Of a stretch of 64,000 nucleotides of DNA, positions 1-7,982 are shown one piece after another; position 1 is the first letter of the stretch, and each line of letters starts with the position of its first letter. The position numbers and the translations under genes are program-made. The notes under the pieces are model-generated. The model had not been told where the DNA came from, ran no database searches, and saw only the letters and a program-made list of their open reading frames with translations. Source of the DNA: Thermococcus stetteri (lineage in GTDB: Archaea > Methanobacteriota_B > Thermococci > Thermococcales > Thermococcaceae); NCBI RefSeq assembly GCF_017873335.1, contig NZ_JAGGKB010000006.1:1-64000 (forward strand). Direction: 5' to 3'.

Positions 1-738
1 TTTAGGAAACCTTTAGGAAACCTTTCAGCGGGAATTGACTTGGGAGTGAACAATTTAATGGCCGTTTACGTCGAGAATGGAGAAAGCTTCCTCGTGAATG
101 GAAGGCCTTTGAAGTCAATAGCCTTCTACTGGCAAAAGAGAATAGCTGAGTATCAGTCTAAGCTCAATAATTCTGGCTGTAAGAAGAGTAGGAAGCTCTC
201 CAGAATGCACAAGAAGGCCAAACTTCAGGCTAAGCACTACATTAATACGGCGGTAAGACAAACCGTTGAGAAGCTCTATTGTCTCGGTGTTTCAAGGATT
301 GTGGTTGGCTATCCTAAAGGAATTGCCAGAAACTCTGATAAGGGCAGGAAGCAGAATTTCATTCTTTCCCACGTTTGGCGGTTTAATTACGTTATTAAAC
401 GTTTAACAGAGGTTGCTGAAGAGTATGGTATTTCCGTTGTTGTCGTTGGTGAGGCTTTCACTTCTCAAACCTGCCCTCTCTGTGGCCAGCGCCACCCTAA
501 TGGAAGAATTTTTAGAGGTTTGTTTAAGTGCCACAGGGAGGGCGTTGTCATGAATGCGGATTTAGTTGGTGCTTTTAACATTTTGAAGAAGGCAATAAAA
601 ACCATAACCCCGAGCCTCCCCGCTTTAGCGGGGGGTAGGGGTAATTGGCCGGAGACCCGGCCAGAGGGGTCGAAGACCCGTTTTAACTTGGGTCTGAATG
701 GAACCCCTCAAACCTTCCCGTCATTGGCGAGGGGTTAA
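1..738 (+). CDS. tnpB: TnpB, RNA-guided nuclease of an IS200/IS605-type element (5' end outside window)
   Basis: The reading frame is open from base 1, so the N-terminus lies outside the window. RuvC-like catalytic residues are visible: Asp in GIDLG (codon 37-39), Glu in GEAF (codon 451-453) and Asp in NADLVGAFN (codon 559-561). A zinc-finger segment CPLCG...FKCHREG lies between the last two. TnpB proteins are RNA-guided DNA endonucleases and ancestors of Cas12. No tnpA is visible; it may lie upstream. The C-terminal tail after the last Asp is low-complexity and overlaps the structured right end. It looks intact as far as seen, but activity cannot be judged without the N-terminus. Confidence 0.92.
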   Translation, partial: FRKPLGNLSAGIDLGVNNLMAVYVENGESFLVNGRPLKSIAFYWQKRIAEYQSKLNNSGCKKSRKLSRMHKKAKLQAKHYINTAVRQTVEKLYCLGVSRIVVGYPKGIARNSDKGRKQNFILSHVWRFNYVIKRLTEVAEEYGISVVVVGEAFTSQTCPLCGQRHPNGRIFRGLFKCHREGVVMNADLVGAFNILKKAIKTITPSLPALAGGRGNWPETRPEGSKTRFNLGLNGTPQTFPSLARG

Positions 739-779
739 AACGTTGGAACCCTCGCCCTTCAGGGCGGGGAGGAGGTCAG
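601..779 (+). ncRNA. omegaRNA-like scaffold and right end of the tnpB element
   Basis: The last codons of tnpB and the 40 bases after it fold into stems: CCCCGC/GCGGGG near 620, GGCCGG/CCGGCC near 648-662, a long-range stem GGCGAGGG (726-733) with CCCTCGCC (749-756), and a terminal hairpin CGCCC-TTCA-GGGCG (753-766). The block ends in GGAGGTCAG at 771-779. In IS605 elements such 3' ends give the reRNA/omegaRNA that guides TnpB; the bases just after 779 would be the guide. The same architecture recurs at 40715-40879 with compensatory changes. The RNA 5' end is not defined. Confidence 0.6.
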
Positions 780-824
780 GAACCTCTCACAGGAACAATA
801 TTGAGGCCGTGAAGTGACCCAAAC

Positions 825-834
825 TTTTTTAAAT
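825..834 (+). promoter_or_regulatory. TATA-like box upstream of candidate structured RNA
   Basis: A TTTTTAAATA box sits about 25-28 bases before the first base of a 9-bp closing stem at 857. This is the usual archaeal TATA-to-start distance. It is separate from the second TATA box at 957 that serves the synthetase gene. Confidence 0.4.
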
Positions 835-856
835 ACACTGGCCATTTCAATACCTT

Positions 857-950
857 GGTGGTGCCTATCGTCCACCGTAACACCTCTTTCGCCCCTTGAC
901 CTTCGGGCGTTTCGCCTTTCTGGGTTAGTCCACACTCCGGCACCACCGCG
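857..950 (+). ncRNA. candidate structured RNA between tnpB and valS
   Basis: GGTGGTGCC at 857-865 is perfectly complementary to GGCACCACC at 939-947, closing a roughly 90-base domain. Inside are a CGCCC/GGGCG stem around 890-909 and pyrimidine-rich loops. A TATA box lies 25 bases upstream. No ACA or C/D box was seen, so it is not a standard H/ACA or C/D guide. It could be an independent small RNA or simply a structured leader region upstream of valS. The strand is inferred from the promoter position only. Confidence 0.35.
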
Positions 951-956
951 GCTAAG

Positions 957-966
957 GTTTTTAAAA
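957..966 (+). promoter_or_regulatory. TATA box of valS
   Basis: GTTTTTAAAAG lies about 55 bases before the valS start codon. It predicts a short leader containing the GGTGAT ribosome binding site at 1006-1011. Confidence 0.55.
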
Positions 967-1015
967 GACCCTTCTGAGGTTACCCCATCTTCAAAAAACC
1001 CAAAAGGTGATGCCT

Positions 1016-3682
1016 ATGCTCCCTAAAACCTACGACCCCAACGAGATCGAGCCCAAGTGGCAGAAGTTCTGGCTCGATGAGAAGATATACAAGTACGAGC
1101 TCGACGAAAAGAGGCCGAGCTACGCGATTGATACACCCCCGCCGTTCACGAGTGGGACGCTCCACCTCGGCCACGTCCTCAGCCACACCTGGATCGACAT
1201 AGTGGCTCGCTACAAGAGAATGACCGGCTACAATGTGCTCTTCCCGCAGGGCTTCGACAACCACGGCCTCCCGACCGAGCTGAAGGTCGAGAAGGAGTTC
1301 GGAATAAGCAAGGACCAGCCGGAGAAGTTCCTCCAGAAGTGCATCGAGTGGACCTGGCAGGCCATCGAGGCAATGAGGAACCAGTTCATAAGGATAGGCT
1401 ACTCCGCCGACTGGGATCTCGAGTACCACACGATGGACGACTGGTACAAAGCGGCAGTGCAGAAGTCCCTCATCGAGTTCTACAAGAAGGGGATGCTCTA
1501 CCAGGCGGAGCACCCGGTCTACTGGTGCCCGCGCTGTAGGACGAGCTTAGCTAAGGCCGAAGTTGGCTACGTCGAGGAGGAGGGCTTCCTCTACTACATC
1601 AAGCTCCCGCTCGCTGACGGTTCAGGCCACGTTCCAATAGCCACCACGAGGCCCGAGCTCATGCCCGCCTGTGTTGCCGTGTTTGTTCACCCAGATGACG
1701 AGCGCTACAAGAACGTGGTCGGCAAGAAGGTGAAGCTCCCGATATTCGAGAGGGAAGTCCCGGTTTTGGCGGATGAAGACGTTGACCCGAGCTTTGGAAC
1801 TGGAGCGGTTTACAACTGTACCTACGGCGACGAGCAGGACGTAGTCTGGCAGAAGCGCTACAACCTTCCGGTTATCATTGCCATCAACGAGGACGGAAAG
1901 ATGAACGAGAACGCCGGGCCTTACGCCGGTCTCAAGACAGAGGAAGCCAGAAAGAAGATAGCCGAAGACCTCGAGAAGATGGGTCTCCTCTACAAGAAGG
2001 AGAAGATAAAGCACAGGGTCCTCCGCCACACAGAGAGAAGCTCCTGTATGGCCCCGATCGAGCTCCTGCCGAAGAAGCAGTGGTTCATCAGGGTGAAGGA
2101 CTTCACGGACGAGATAGTTAAGGTCGCCAAAGAGATAAACTGGTATCCGCCGGACATGTTCCTAAGGTTGAAGGACTGGGCCGAGTCAATGGACTGGGAC
2201 TGGGTCATAAGCAGGCAGAGGGTCTTTGGAACGCCAATACCGTTCTGGGTCTGTGAGAACGGCGAGATAATCCTGCCGAACGAAGAAGATCTGCCAGTTG
2301 ATCCACGCTTTGATAAGCCCCCGAGGAAGTGCTCCGACGGGAGCGAGCCGAAGCCTGTCACTGATGTCCTCGACTGCTGGGTCGACTCGAGCATAACCCC
2401 TCTCATAATAAGCAAGTGGCACGAGGCCATCAAGGGCAACGAAGAGGGCAAAAAGTGGTTCGAGCACAACTTCCCCACAGCTCTGAGGCCGCAGGGAACG
2501 GACATCATAAGGACGTGGGCATTCTACACGATATTCAGGACATGGGTTCTCACCGGAGAGAAGCCCTGGCACGACATCCTCATCAACGGTATGGTCGCCG
2601 GACCGGACGGAAGGAAGATGAGCAAGAGCTACGGAAACGTCGTCGCTCCTGATGAAGTCATCCCGAAGTACGGCGCCGATGCCCTCAGGCTCTGGACCGC
2701 TTTAGCGCCGCCCGGAGAGGACCACCCGTTCAAGTGGGAGACCGTTGACTACAACTACCGCTTCCTCCAGAAGGTCTGGAACATCTACCGCTTCGCCGAG
2801 AGGCACCTTGAGGGCTTTGATCCGGCGAGCGCCCCAGAGGAGCTTGAGCCGCTCGACCGCTGGATACTCAGCAGGCTCCACCGCTTGATTAAGTTCGCAA
2901 CCGAGGAAATGGAAAGGTACCGCTTCAACCTGCTCACGAGGGAGCTCATGACTTTCGTCTGGCACGAGGTGGCGGATGACTACATCGAGATGATCAAGTA
3001 CCGCCTCTACGGCGACGACGAGGAGAGCAAGCTGAAGGCAAAGGCGGCCCTCTACGAGCTGCTTTACAACGTGATGCTCCTCCTCGCTCCGTTCGTGCCG
3101 CACATTACCGAGGAGCTCTACCAGAACCTCTTCCGCGGGAGGATTGGGGCGAAGAGCGTCCACCTCCTCGAGTGGCCGAAGTACGACGAGGGCAGGACAG
3201 ATGAAGAGGCCGAGAGGCTTGGCGAGCTCGCCCGCGAAATAGTCGGCGCCATGAGGCGCTACAAGAACAGCCATGGCCTCTCGCTCAATGCCAAGCTCAA
3301 GCACGTTGCCATCTACGCGACCGACAGCTACGATGCACTCAAGACGATTGAGAAGGACATAGCTGGAACCATGAACATCGAGAAGCTTGAGATAATCAAG
3401 GGCGAGCCCGAGCTTGAGGAGAGGATCACCGAGATAAAGCCGAACTTCAGGACAGTTGGGCCGAAGTATGGAAAGCTCGTGCCGAAGATCACAGCTTACC
3501 TCAAGGAGAACGCGGAAGAGGTTGCAAAAGCCCTCAAGGAGAGCGGAAAGGTCGAGTTCGAGGTCGATGGTCAGAGGGTCGAGCTGAGCAAGGACGACAT
3601 CGTGCTCAGGAAGGCCGTCTTCAGCGAAGGAGAAGAGGTAGAGACGGCGGTCGTTGGGGACGCCGTCATACTGTTCTTCTGA
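1016..3682 (+). CDS. valS: valyl-tRNA synthetase
   Basis: The enzyme charges tRNA-Val with valine in the cytoplasm. The 888-residue protein shows the class I signature HLGH (residues 50-53), the KMSKS loop as KMSKSYG near residue 555, an editing insertion with the ATTRPE motif near 210-220, and an anticodon-binding C-terminal half with GEDHPF and WNIYRF. The start at ATG 1016 (MLPKTYDP) is chosen because GGTGAT at 1006-1011 is spaced 4 bases before it; the in-frame ATG at 1010 lies inside that site. It is monocistronic, with its own TATA box. Confidence 0.96.
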   Translation: MLPKTYDPNEIEPKWQKFWLDEKIYKYELDEKRPSYAIDTPPPFTSGTLHLGHVLSHTWIDIVARYKRMTGYNVLFPQGFDNHGLPTELKVEKEFGISKDQPEKFLQKCIEWTWQAIEAMRNQFIRIGYSADWDLEYHTMDDWYKAAVQKSLIEFYKKGMLYQAEHPVYWCPRCRTSLAKAEVGYVEEEGFLYYIKLPLADGSGHVPIATTRPELMPACVAVFVHPDDERYKNVVGKKVKLPIFEREVPVLADEDVDPSFGTGAVYNCTYGDEQDVVWQKRYNLPVIIAINEDGKMNENAGPYAGLKTEEARKKIAEDLEKMGLLYKKEKIKHRVLRHTERSSCMAPIELLPKKQWFIRVKDFTDEIVKVAKEINWYPPDMFLRLKDWAESMDWDWVISRQRVFGTPIPFWVCENGEIILPNEEDLPVDPRFDKPPRKCSDGSEPKPVTDVLDCWVDSSITPLIISKWHEAIKGNEEGKKWFEHNFPTALRPQGTDIIRTWAFYTIFRTWVLTGEKPWHDILINGMVAGPDGRKMSKSYGNVVAPDEVIPKYGADALRLWTALAPPGEDHPFKWETVDYNYRFLQKVWNIYRFAERHLEGFDPASAPEELEPLDRWILSRLHRLIKFATEEMERYRFNLLTRELMTFVWHEVADDYIEMIKYRLYGDDEESKLKAKAALYELLYNVMLLLAPFVPHITEELYQNLFRGRIGAKSVHLLEWPKYDEGRTDEEAERLGELAREIVGAMRRYKNSHGLSLNAKLKHVAIYATDSYDALKTIEKDIAGTMNIEKLEIIKGEPELEERITEIKPNFRTVGPKYGKLVPKITAYLKENAEEVAKALKESGKVEFEVDGQRVELSKDDIVLRKAVFSEGEEVETAVVGDAVILFF

Positions 3683-3689
3683 GCTTGAC

Positions 3690-3704
3690 TTTTTACCTTT
3701 CTTT
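3690..3704 (+). terminator. T-rich transcription terminator after valS
   Basis: A pyrimidine stretch with a run of five T residues follows the valS stop within 10 bases. Archaeal RNA polymerase terminates at such T-runs without a needed hairpin. A new TATA box for the next operon (CTTTTTAAAG, about 3721-3730) follows. Confidence 0.4.
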
Positions 3705-3763
3705 GTTCTCCCAGGGTCAACCTTTTTAAAGCCATTCTCAAAGAGGGTGGAAGGTGAGAGACT

Positions 3764-4174
3764 ATGAAGAGACTACCCGGTAGCGTGAGAAGAGCCATCC
3801 GCGCGAGATACTATGATATAGAGCCGCGAGCGTGGATTGGGAAGAAGGGGTTAGCCGAGAGCGTTATCGAGGAGATAAACACCCAGCTTAAGAAGGACGG
3901 AATCCTGAAGGTCGAGATAAGGAAGGGCGCGCTCATCTCCACTGGAATGGACAGGAAGGCCCTGGCTGAGAGGGTGGCGGAGCTCACCGACAGCGAGCTC
4001 ATAGACATCAGGGGCAAAAGGTTTATATTGTTCAAACCGAGGGAAGGCTGGGAAAGGTATTTAAGGCGCCTTGAAAGAAAGGCGTCAGCCGAGAGGCGGG
4101 AGGAGAAACCCGTCCAAAAGGTCAGGCTCGATATCGCTAACTTCAGGAAGAAGTTTAAGAAAGGGAGGGATTGA
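3764..4174 (+). CDS. CRM (YhbY/CRS1) domain RNA-binding protein
   Basis: A 136-residue protein matching the CRM fold: an N-terminal segment with a GKKG loop (residues 26-29) where bacterial YhbY has its GxxG RNA-binding loop, alternating basic helices, and a tail rich in Lys/Arg. CRM proteins associate with pre-ribosomes or group II introns; in archaea a role in large-subunit assembly is likely but inferred. AGGTGAG precedes ATG 3764. The stop is 3 bases before the S19e gene, so the two are probably co-transcribed and linked to ribosome biogenesis. Confidence 0.85.
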   Translation: MKRLPGSVRRAIRARYYDIEPRAWIGKKGLAESVIEEINTQLKKDGILKVEIRKGALISTGMDRKALAERVAELTDSELIDIRGKRFILFKPREGWERYLRRLERKASAERREEKPVQKVRLDIANFRKKFKKGRD

Positions 4175-4177
4175 AAA

Positions 4178-4630
4178 ATGGCGACTGTCTATGACGTTCC
4201 CGGTGATTTGCTCGTCGAGAGGGTTGCAAAGGCCCTTAAGGAGGTTCCGGAGATAAAGCCGCCCGAGTGGGCCCCGTTCGTCAAGACCGGAAGACACAAG
4301 GAGCGCCTTCCGGAGCAGGAAGACTGGTGGTACTACCGCGTTGCAAGCGTCTTCAGGAAGGTCTACGTCGACGGGCCGGTCGGAATAGAGAGGCTCAGGA
4401 CCTGGTACGGTGGCAGGAAGAACCGCGGCCACGCTCCCGAGCACTTCTACAAGGCCGGCGGGAGCATAATCAGGAAGGCCCTCCAGCAGCTTGAAGCGGC
4501 TGGCTTCGTCCAGAAGGTTCCGGGCGAGGGAAGGATCGTTACTCCCAAGGGCCAGAGCTTCCTCGACAAGATCGCCACTGAGCTCAAGAAGGAGCTTGAG
4601 GAGCAGATCCCCGAGCTCAAGAAGTACTAA
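4178..4630 (+). CDS. rps19e: 30S ribosomal protein S19e
   Basis: The 150-residue protein carries the S19e family pattern: ATVYDVP at the N-terminus, DWWYYR...VYVDGPVG in the middle and the winged-helix-like block [14 protein letters not shown] near residue 105. S19e is an archaeal/eukaryotic small-subunit head protein needed for late 18S-type rRNA maturation. It is the second gene of a two-gene operon with the CRM protein, 3 bases downstream. Confidence 0.96.
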   Translation: MATVYDVPGDLLVERVAKALKEVPEIKPPEWAPFVKTGRHKERLPEQEDWWYYRVASVFRKVYVDGPVGIERLRTWYGGRKNRGHAPEHFYKAGGSIIRKALQQLEAAGFVQKVPGEGRIVTPKGQSFLDKIATELKKELEEQIPELKKY

Positions 4631-4700
4631 TCTCTCAGTTTAATCTTCTGAAGATATCTTTTTAACCACCTTTCCAACTTTTTATACTGGAGGTGAGAGT

Positions 4701-5039
4701 ATGGCGGAGGACATAGAGGAGATCAGGAAGCGCAAGCTCATGGAGCTCCAGAAGAAGTACCTTGAACAGCAGAAGGCCCAGGAAGAGGCCCTTAAGAGAG
4801 AGATGGAGCTTGAGGCCCAGCTTGAGGCTATAATGAGGAAGATCCTCACACCAGAAGCTAGAGAGAGGCTTGGAAGGGTTAAACTCGTGAAACCCGAGCT
4901 TGCGAGACAGGTCGAGTTGCTCTTAGTCCAGCTCTATCAGGCCGGTCAGATAAGGGAGCGGATAGACGACGCAAAGCTGAAGAGGATTTTGGCCGAGATA
5001 GACGCCAGGACGAGGAGAGACTTCAAGATCAAGTGGTAA
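4701..5039 (+). CDS. PDCD5/TFAR19-family DNA-binding protein
   Basis: The 112-residue protein has a long charged N-terminal helix (about residues 1-45) followed by the conserved three-helix core with ILTPEARERLGRVKLVKPE and a DARTRRDFKIKW ending, typical of archaeal PDCD5 homologues. Family members bind DNA and interact with chaperonin in eukaryotes; the archaeal role is unproven. GGAGGTGAGAGT precedes ATG 4701, and TATA-like CTTTTTAACC lies near 4658-4667. It heads a run continuing into a small conserved gene and TFB. Confidence 0.9.
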   Translation: MAEDIEEIRKRKLMELQKKYLEQQKAQEEALKREMELEAQLEAIMRKILTPEARERLGRVKLVKPELARQVELLLVQLYQAGQIRERIDDAKLKRILAEIDARTRRDFKIKW

Positions 5040-5050
5040 AGGGATCATAT

Positions 5051-5365
5051 ATGGACGCTTCCCTGATTATTAAAATCCTCGACGAAAAGGGAGAGGTAAG
5101 TCTGGACACCTGGAAGGTCGTTTCCATAAAGGAGAACGACGATGGGACAGCTGACATTCTCTACAAGAACAAGCACGTCGGCAGTGACGGTGATCCAGTC
5201 TTCCTCTGGATATATGCCAACATAGTTGAGGAGGATGAGGACGTCCGCGTTCTCGAGAGGATAACCTTCAAGAAGGAGGATATCCTCTGGTTGGTTCGCT
5301 ACGTCTTCCCAAAGGTTAAGGTTATAAGGGGTTTGCCCAACAGCCCGCCGGCCGGGGGTGTTTGA
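5051..5365 (+). CDS. conserved Thermococcales protein between PDCD5 homologue and TFB
   Basis: I do not recognise a named family. The 104-residue protein starts at ATG 5051, 11 bases after the PDCD5 stop; a GTG at 5033 would add six residues overlapping that gene. It looks like an all-beta N-terminal half (ADILYKNKHVG, PVFLWIYANIVEE) followed by an amphipathic helix (KKEDILWLVRYVFPKV). Its stop abuts the TFB start directly, so translation is probably coupled. Position suggests a transcription or chromatin link, but that is only context. Confidence 0.75.
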   Translation: MDASLIIKILDEKGEVSLDTWKVVSIKENDDGTADILYKNKHVGSDGDPVFLWIYANIVEEDEDVRVLERITFKKEDILWLVRYVFPKVKVIRGLPNSPPAGGV

Positions 5366-6268
5366 GTGAGCGGGAAGAGAGTCTGTCCCGTGTGTGGCTC
5401 AACGGAGTTCATATATGACCCTAGTAGGGGTGAAATAGTCTGTGCCAAGTGCGGTTACGTCATTGAGGAGAACGTGGTAGATGAAGGCCCGGAGTGGAGG
5501 GCCTTTGATCCAGGCCAGAGAGAGAAGAGGGCGCGCGTCGGCGCTCCCGAGAGCATCCTTCTCCACGACAAGGGTCTTTCAACTGACATTGGAATAGACA
5601 GGTCTTTGACGGGTCTGATGCGCGAGAAGATGTACAGGCTGAGGAAGTGGCAGTCCCGCCTCAGGGTCAGCGACGCCGCCGAGAGAAACCTTGCCTTCGC
5701 TCTAAGCGAGCTTGACCGATTGGCGAGCAACCTCAGCCTTCCGAAGCATGTCGAGGAAGAGGCGGCAAGGCTCTATCGTGAGGCCGTTAGGAAGGGTCTC
5801 ATAAGGGGGCGCTCCATAGAGGCCGTCATAGCGGCCTGTGTCTACGCAGCATGCAGGCTTCTTAAAGTCCCGAGAACCCTCGATGAGATAGCCGACGTCT
5901 CCCGTGTGGACAAGAAGGAGATAGGGAGGAGCTTCCGCTTCATCGCGAGGCACTTAAACCTCACTCCAAAGAAGCTCTTCGTAAAGCCAACAGACTACGT
6001 TAACAAGTTCGCCGACGAGCTGAACCTGAGCGAGAAGGTCAGGAAGAGGGCGATAGAGATCCTCGAAGAGGCCTACCAGAGGGGACTCACAAGCGGAAAG
6101 AGCCCGGCAGGCCTGGTCGCAGCTGCCCTCTACATCGCGAGCCTAATCGAGGGTGAAAAGAGAACCCAGAGGGAAGTAGCGGAAGTTGCTAGAGTAACTG
6201 AAGTGACCGTGAGAAACAGGTACAAAGAGCTGGTGGAAAAGCTGAACCTCAAAGTCCCAATAACCTGA
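5366..6268 (+). CDS. tfb: transcription initiation factor TFB
   Basis: TFB recruits RNA polymerase to TBP-bound promoters. The 300-residue protein begins with a zinc ribbon (Cys7, Cys10, Cys26, Cys29), then the B-reader/linker region ([17 protein letters not shown]), then two cyclin repeats (about 105-195 and 200-300) and a C-terminal helix-turn-helix that reads the BRE. The GTG start at 5366 follows the previous stop with no gap and has GGGGGTG upstream. It converges tail to tail with FEN1, with no base between the stop codons. Confidence 0.97.
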   Translation: MSGKRVCPVCGSTEFIYDPSRGEIVCAKCGYVIEENVVDEGPEWRAFDPGQREKRARVGAPESILLHDKGLSTDIGIDRSLTGLMREKMYRLRKWQSRLRVSDAAERNLAFALSELDRLASNLSLPKHVEEEAARLYREAVRKGLIRGRSIEAVIAACVYAACRLLKVPRTLDEIADVSRVDKKEIGRSFRFIARHLNLTPKKLFVKPTDYVNKFADELNLSEKVRKRAIEILEEAYQRGLTSGKSPAGLVAAALYIASLIEGEKRTQREVAEVARVTEVTVRNRYKELVEKLNLKVPIT

Positions 6269-7291
6269 TCAGCGCCCAAACCAGCTTTCAAGGGTTCTCT
6301 GCTTTCCGGCTTTTACCGCTTTTTTCAGCCTTTCGAGGCCGTTCTTAACGCGCTCCTCGCTGAAGTCGTGCTCGTCGCAAAGGAACTTGAGGATTCCTTC
6401 TTCATCGGGCTCGCGCCACCTGAGCTCGTAGTCGTCAGTAACCGGTGGATTGAGGAAGAACTCCTTTATGGCGTAGAGGTCAACGTCGCTCTCCTTCTGG
6501 TACTTCTTGAGGGGGTCTTTAGTTCTCTTAACGATGGTGAGCGCCTTCTTCGGCCCTATACCTTTGATCCCTCCGAGGTTGTAGTCAGTCCCGACCAAAA
6601 TGGCCAGCTCGATGAGCTTCTCCCTGTCTACCCCTAGCTCCTTGAGGACTTCATCGAGGACAACCAGCTCCGGCTTGACCTCAACGTAAGCGTTCTTTCC
6701 GGGGAGCTTCCTTCTCCCAGTTATCGTGAGGTTTCTCACGAGCCTCGGCGCACCGAAGAGGAGCGAGTCGTAGTCCTGGCTTGCAGAGGCATAGACGGCC
6801 TTCTTGGCGGCCATGTAGGCGGTCTGTGCCTCGCCCTCGCTCGGTGCCTGGACAACGGGAATGCCCATCAGTTCAAGGAGCTTTTTGGCGTCGTTTATCA
6901 GCTGTTCGTTCACCCTCGTCGCACGCATGGCGTACTTCTTGGCCTCTTCGAGCTCGCCCTTCTCAAGGGCCTCATACCACTTCTCCTCAGCTTCTTCTCT
7001 AGCTTCGCGCCTCCTCTCGAGCTCCTTCTTTTTGAACTCAGGCGGTTCTCCATCGAAGACGTAGGCCGGCTTTATGCCGGCTTCCATCAGGTTGATGGTC
7101 CTGTAGAAGAAGCCGCTGAGGTGGGAGGTTATCCTGCCCTGCGAGTCCATGAGGGGTGTCCCGTCGCGCTGTCTGATCGTCGATAGGAACTGGTACATGG
7201 CGTTGAAAGCGTCTATGGCAACCTTCTTGCCGTAGAGGTTCTCCAGCTCTATCTCCTTCCGCGGTATCAGCTCACCGATTTGGACTCCCAT
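6269..7291 (-). CDS. fen: flap endonuclease 1
   Basis: FEN1 removes 5' flaps during Okazaki fragment maturation and repair. The 340-residue protein has the N-terminal nuclease domain (Asp27 in AIDAFN), the internal domain with [10 protein letters not shown] and [10 protein letters not shown] metal ligands, and the helix-hairpin-helix block [11 protein letters not shown]. It ends in a PIP box, QRTLESWF, at residues 331-338, for binding PCNA (gene at 52610). The start at 7291 (MGVQIGEL) is chosen because GGTGGTGAG lies just upstream. Confidence 0.97.
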   Translation of the reverse strand: MGVQIGELIPRKEIELENLYGKKVAIDAFNAMYQFLSTIRQRDGTPLMDSQGRITSHLSGFFYRTINLMEAGIKPAYVFDGEPPEFKKKELERRREAREEAEEKWYEALEKGELEEAKKYAMRATRVNEQLINDAKKLLELMGIPVVQAPSEGEAQTAYMAAKKAVYASASQDYDSLLFGAPRLVRNLTITGRRKLPGKNAYVEVKPELVVLDEVLKELGVDREKLIELAILVGTDYNLGGIKGIGPKKALTIVKRTKDPLKKYQKESDVDLYAIKEFFLNPPVTDDYELRWREPDEEGILKFLCDEHDFSEERVKNGLERLKKAVKAGKQRTLESWFGR

Positions 7292-7383
7292 TCTCACCAC
7301 CGGAGAAGATAAGAAAAAGGAGTATTTAGGCTTTGCCTCAGCCTACCGGATTGCTCCTCACCGCTCGGGGAGGGGAAGGCTCA

Positions 7384-7845
7384 TCATCGGTCAAGCCCGT
7401 GCTCGACGATGAACTTCTCCTCTTCGGAGATTCTGCGCCTCTCCTGGACATATATCCAGCCGAGGGCGAAGATGAGGGCGGCCATCCCAATCAGTATGTC
7501 CCAACCTAAGGCTTTGTAATCGACCGTGATAACAAGCTTTCTCACTATAGCAACGACACCGAGCTCGGCGACGCGGCGCATGCTTACGTGGTGCTCCTTT
7601 ATGTAGAGGGTGAGGAGCTCGAACAGCTCAAGGAGGATGATGATGAGAAGAAACCTGTGAAGGACCTCTTCGACGTCGAAGCCGTGCACCATAAGCTCAG
7701 CCAGGTCGTAGATGGTGTAGAGGACGTAGACCATCGTGAGAATGGCTAGGACTACCACAACGAGGTCAAAGGCAAAGTTCAGCCAGTTGAGTGCGGTGCT
7801 CTCAAGGGGCGTAAGCTCATTTTTGGGCTTCGGCAGTATCGACAT
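7384..7845 (-). CDS. PsiE-like membrane protein
   Basis: The 153-residue protein has four predicted membrane helices, at about residues 22-45, 64-84, 98-112 (weak) and 115-137, with short charged ends. The layout, the HRFLLIIILLELFELLTLY block and the HHVSMRR loop match the phosphate-starvation-inducible PsiE family (PF06146), whose function is not well defined. It is monocistronic between fen and acdA, divergent from acdA. The function is by family resemblance only. Confidence 0.75.
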   Translation of the reverse strand: MSILPKPKNELTPLESTALNWLNFAFDLVVVVLAILTMVYVLYTIYDLAELMVHGFDVEEVLHRFLLIIILLELFELLTLYIKEHHVSMRRVAELGVVAIVRKLVITVDYKALGWDILIGMAALIFALGWIYVQERRRISEEEKFIVEHGLDR

Positions 7846-7982
7846 TAGACCACCCTAACTCCATTGAGCCCGGCCTTTAAATCTTTAACGGCCGTCGATT
7901 TTCCTATCGTCAAAACGAGAAGAGAAACGTTTTAACTGCTTTTACAGACGTAAAACTGTGAATGTCATCAGAGGTGATAAAA

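Noticed and set aside
7973-7982. TGR-type glycolytic operator upstream of acdA
   Set aside because: Only a GTGATA half occurs, and it is the ribosome binding site; no matching TATCAC half at the right spacing.
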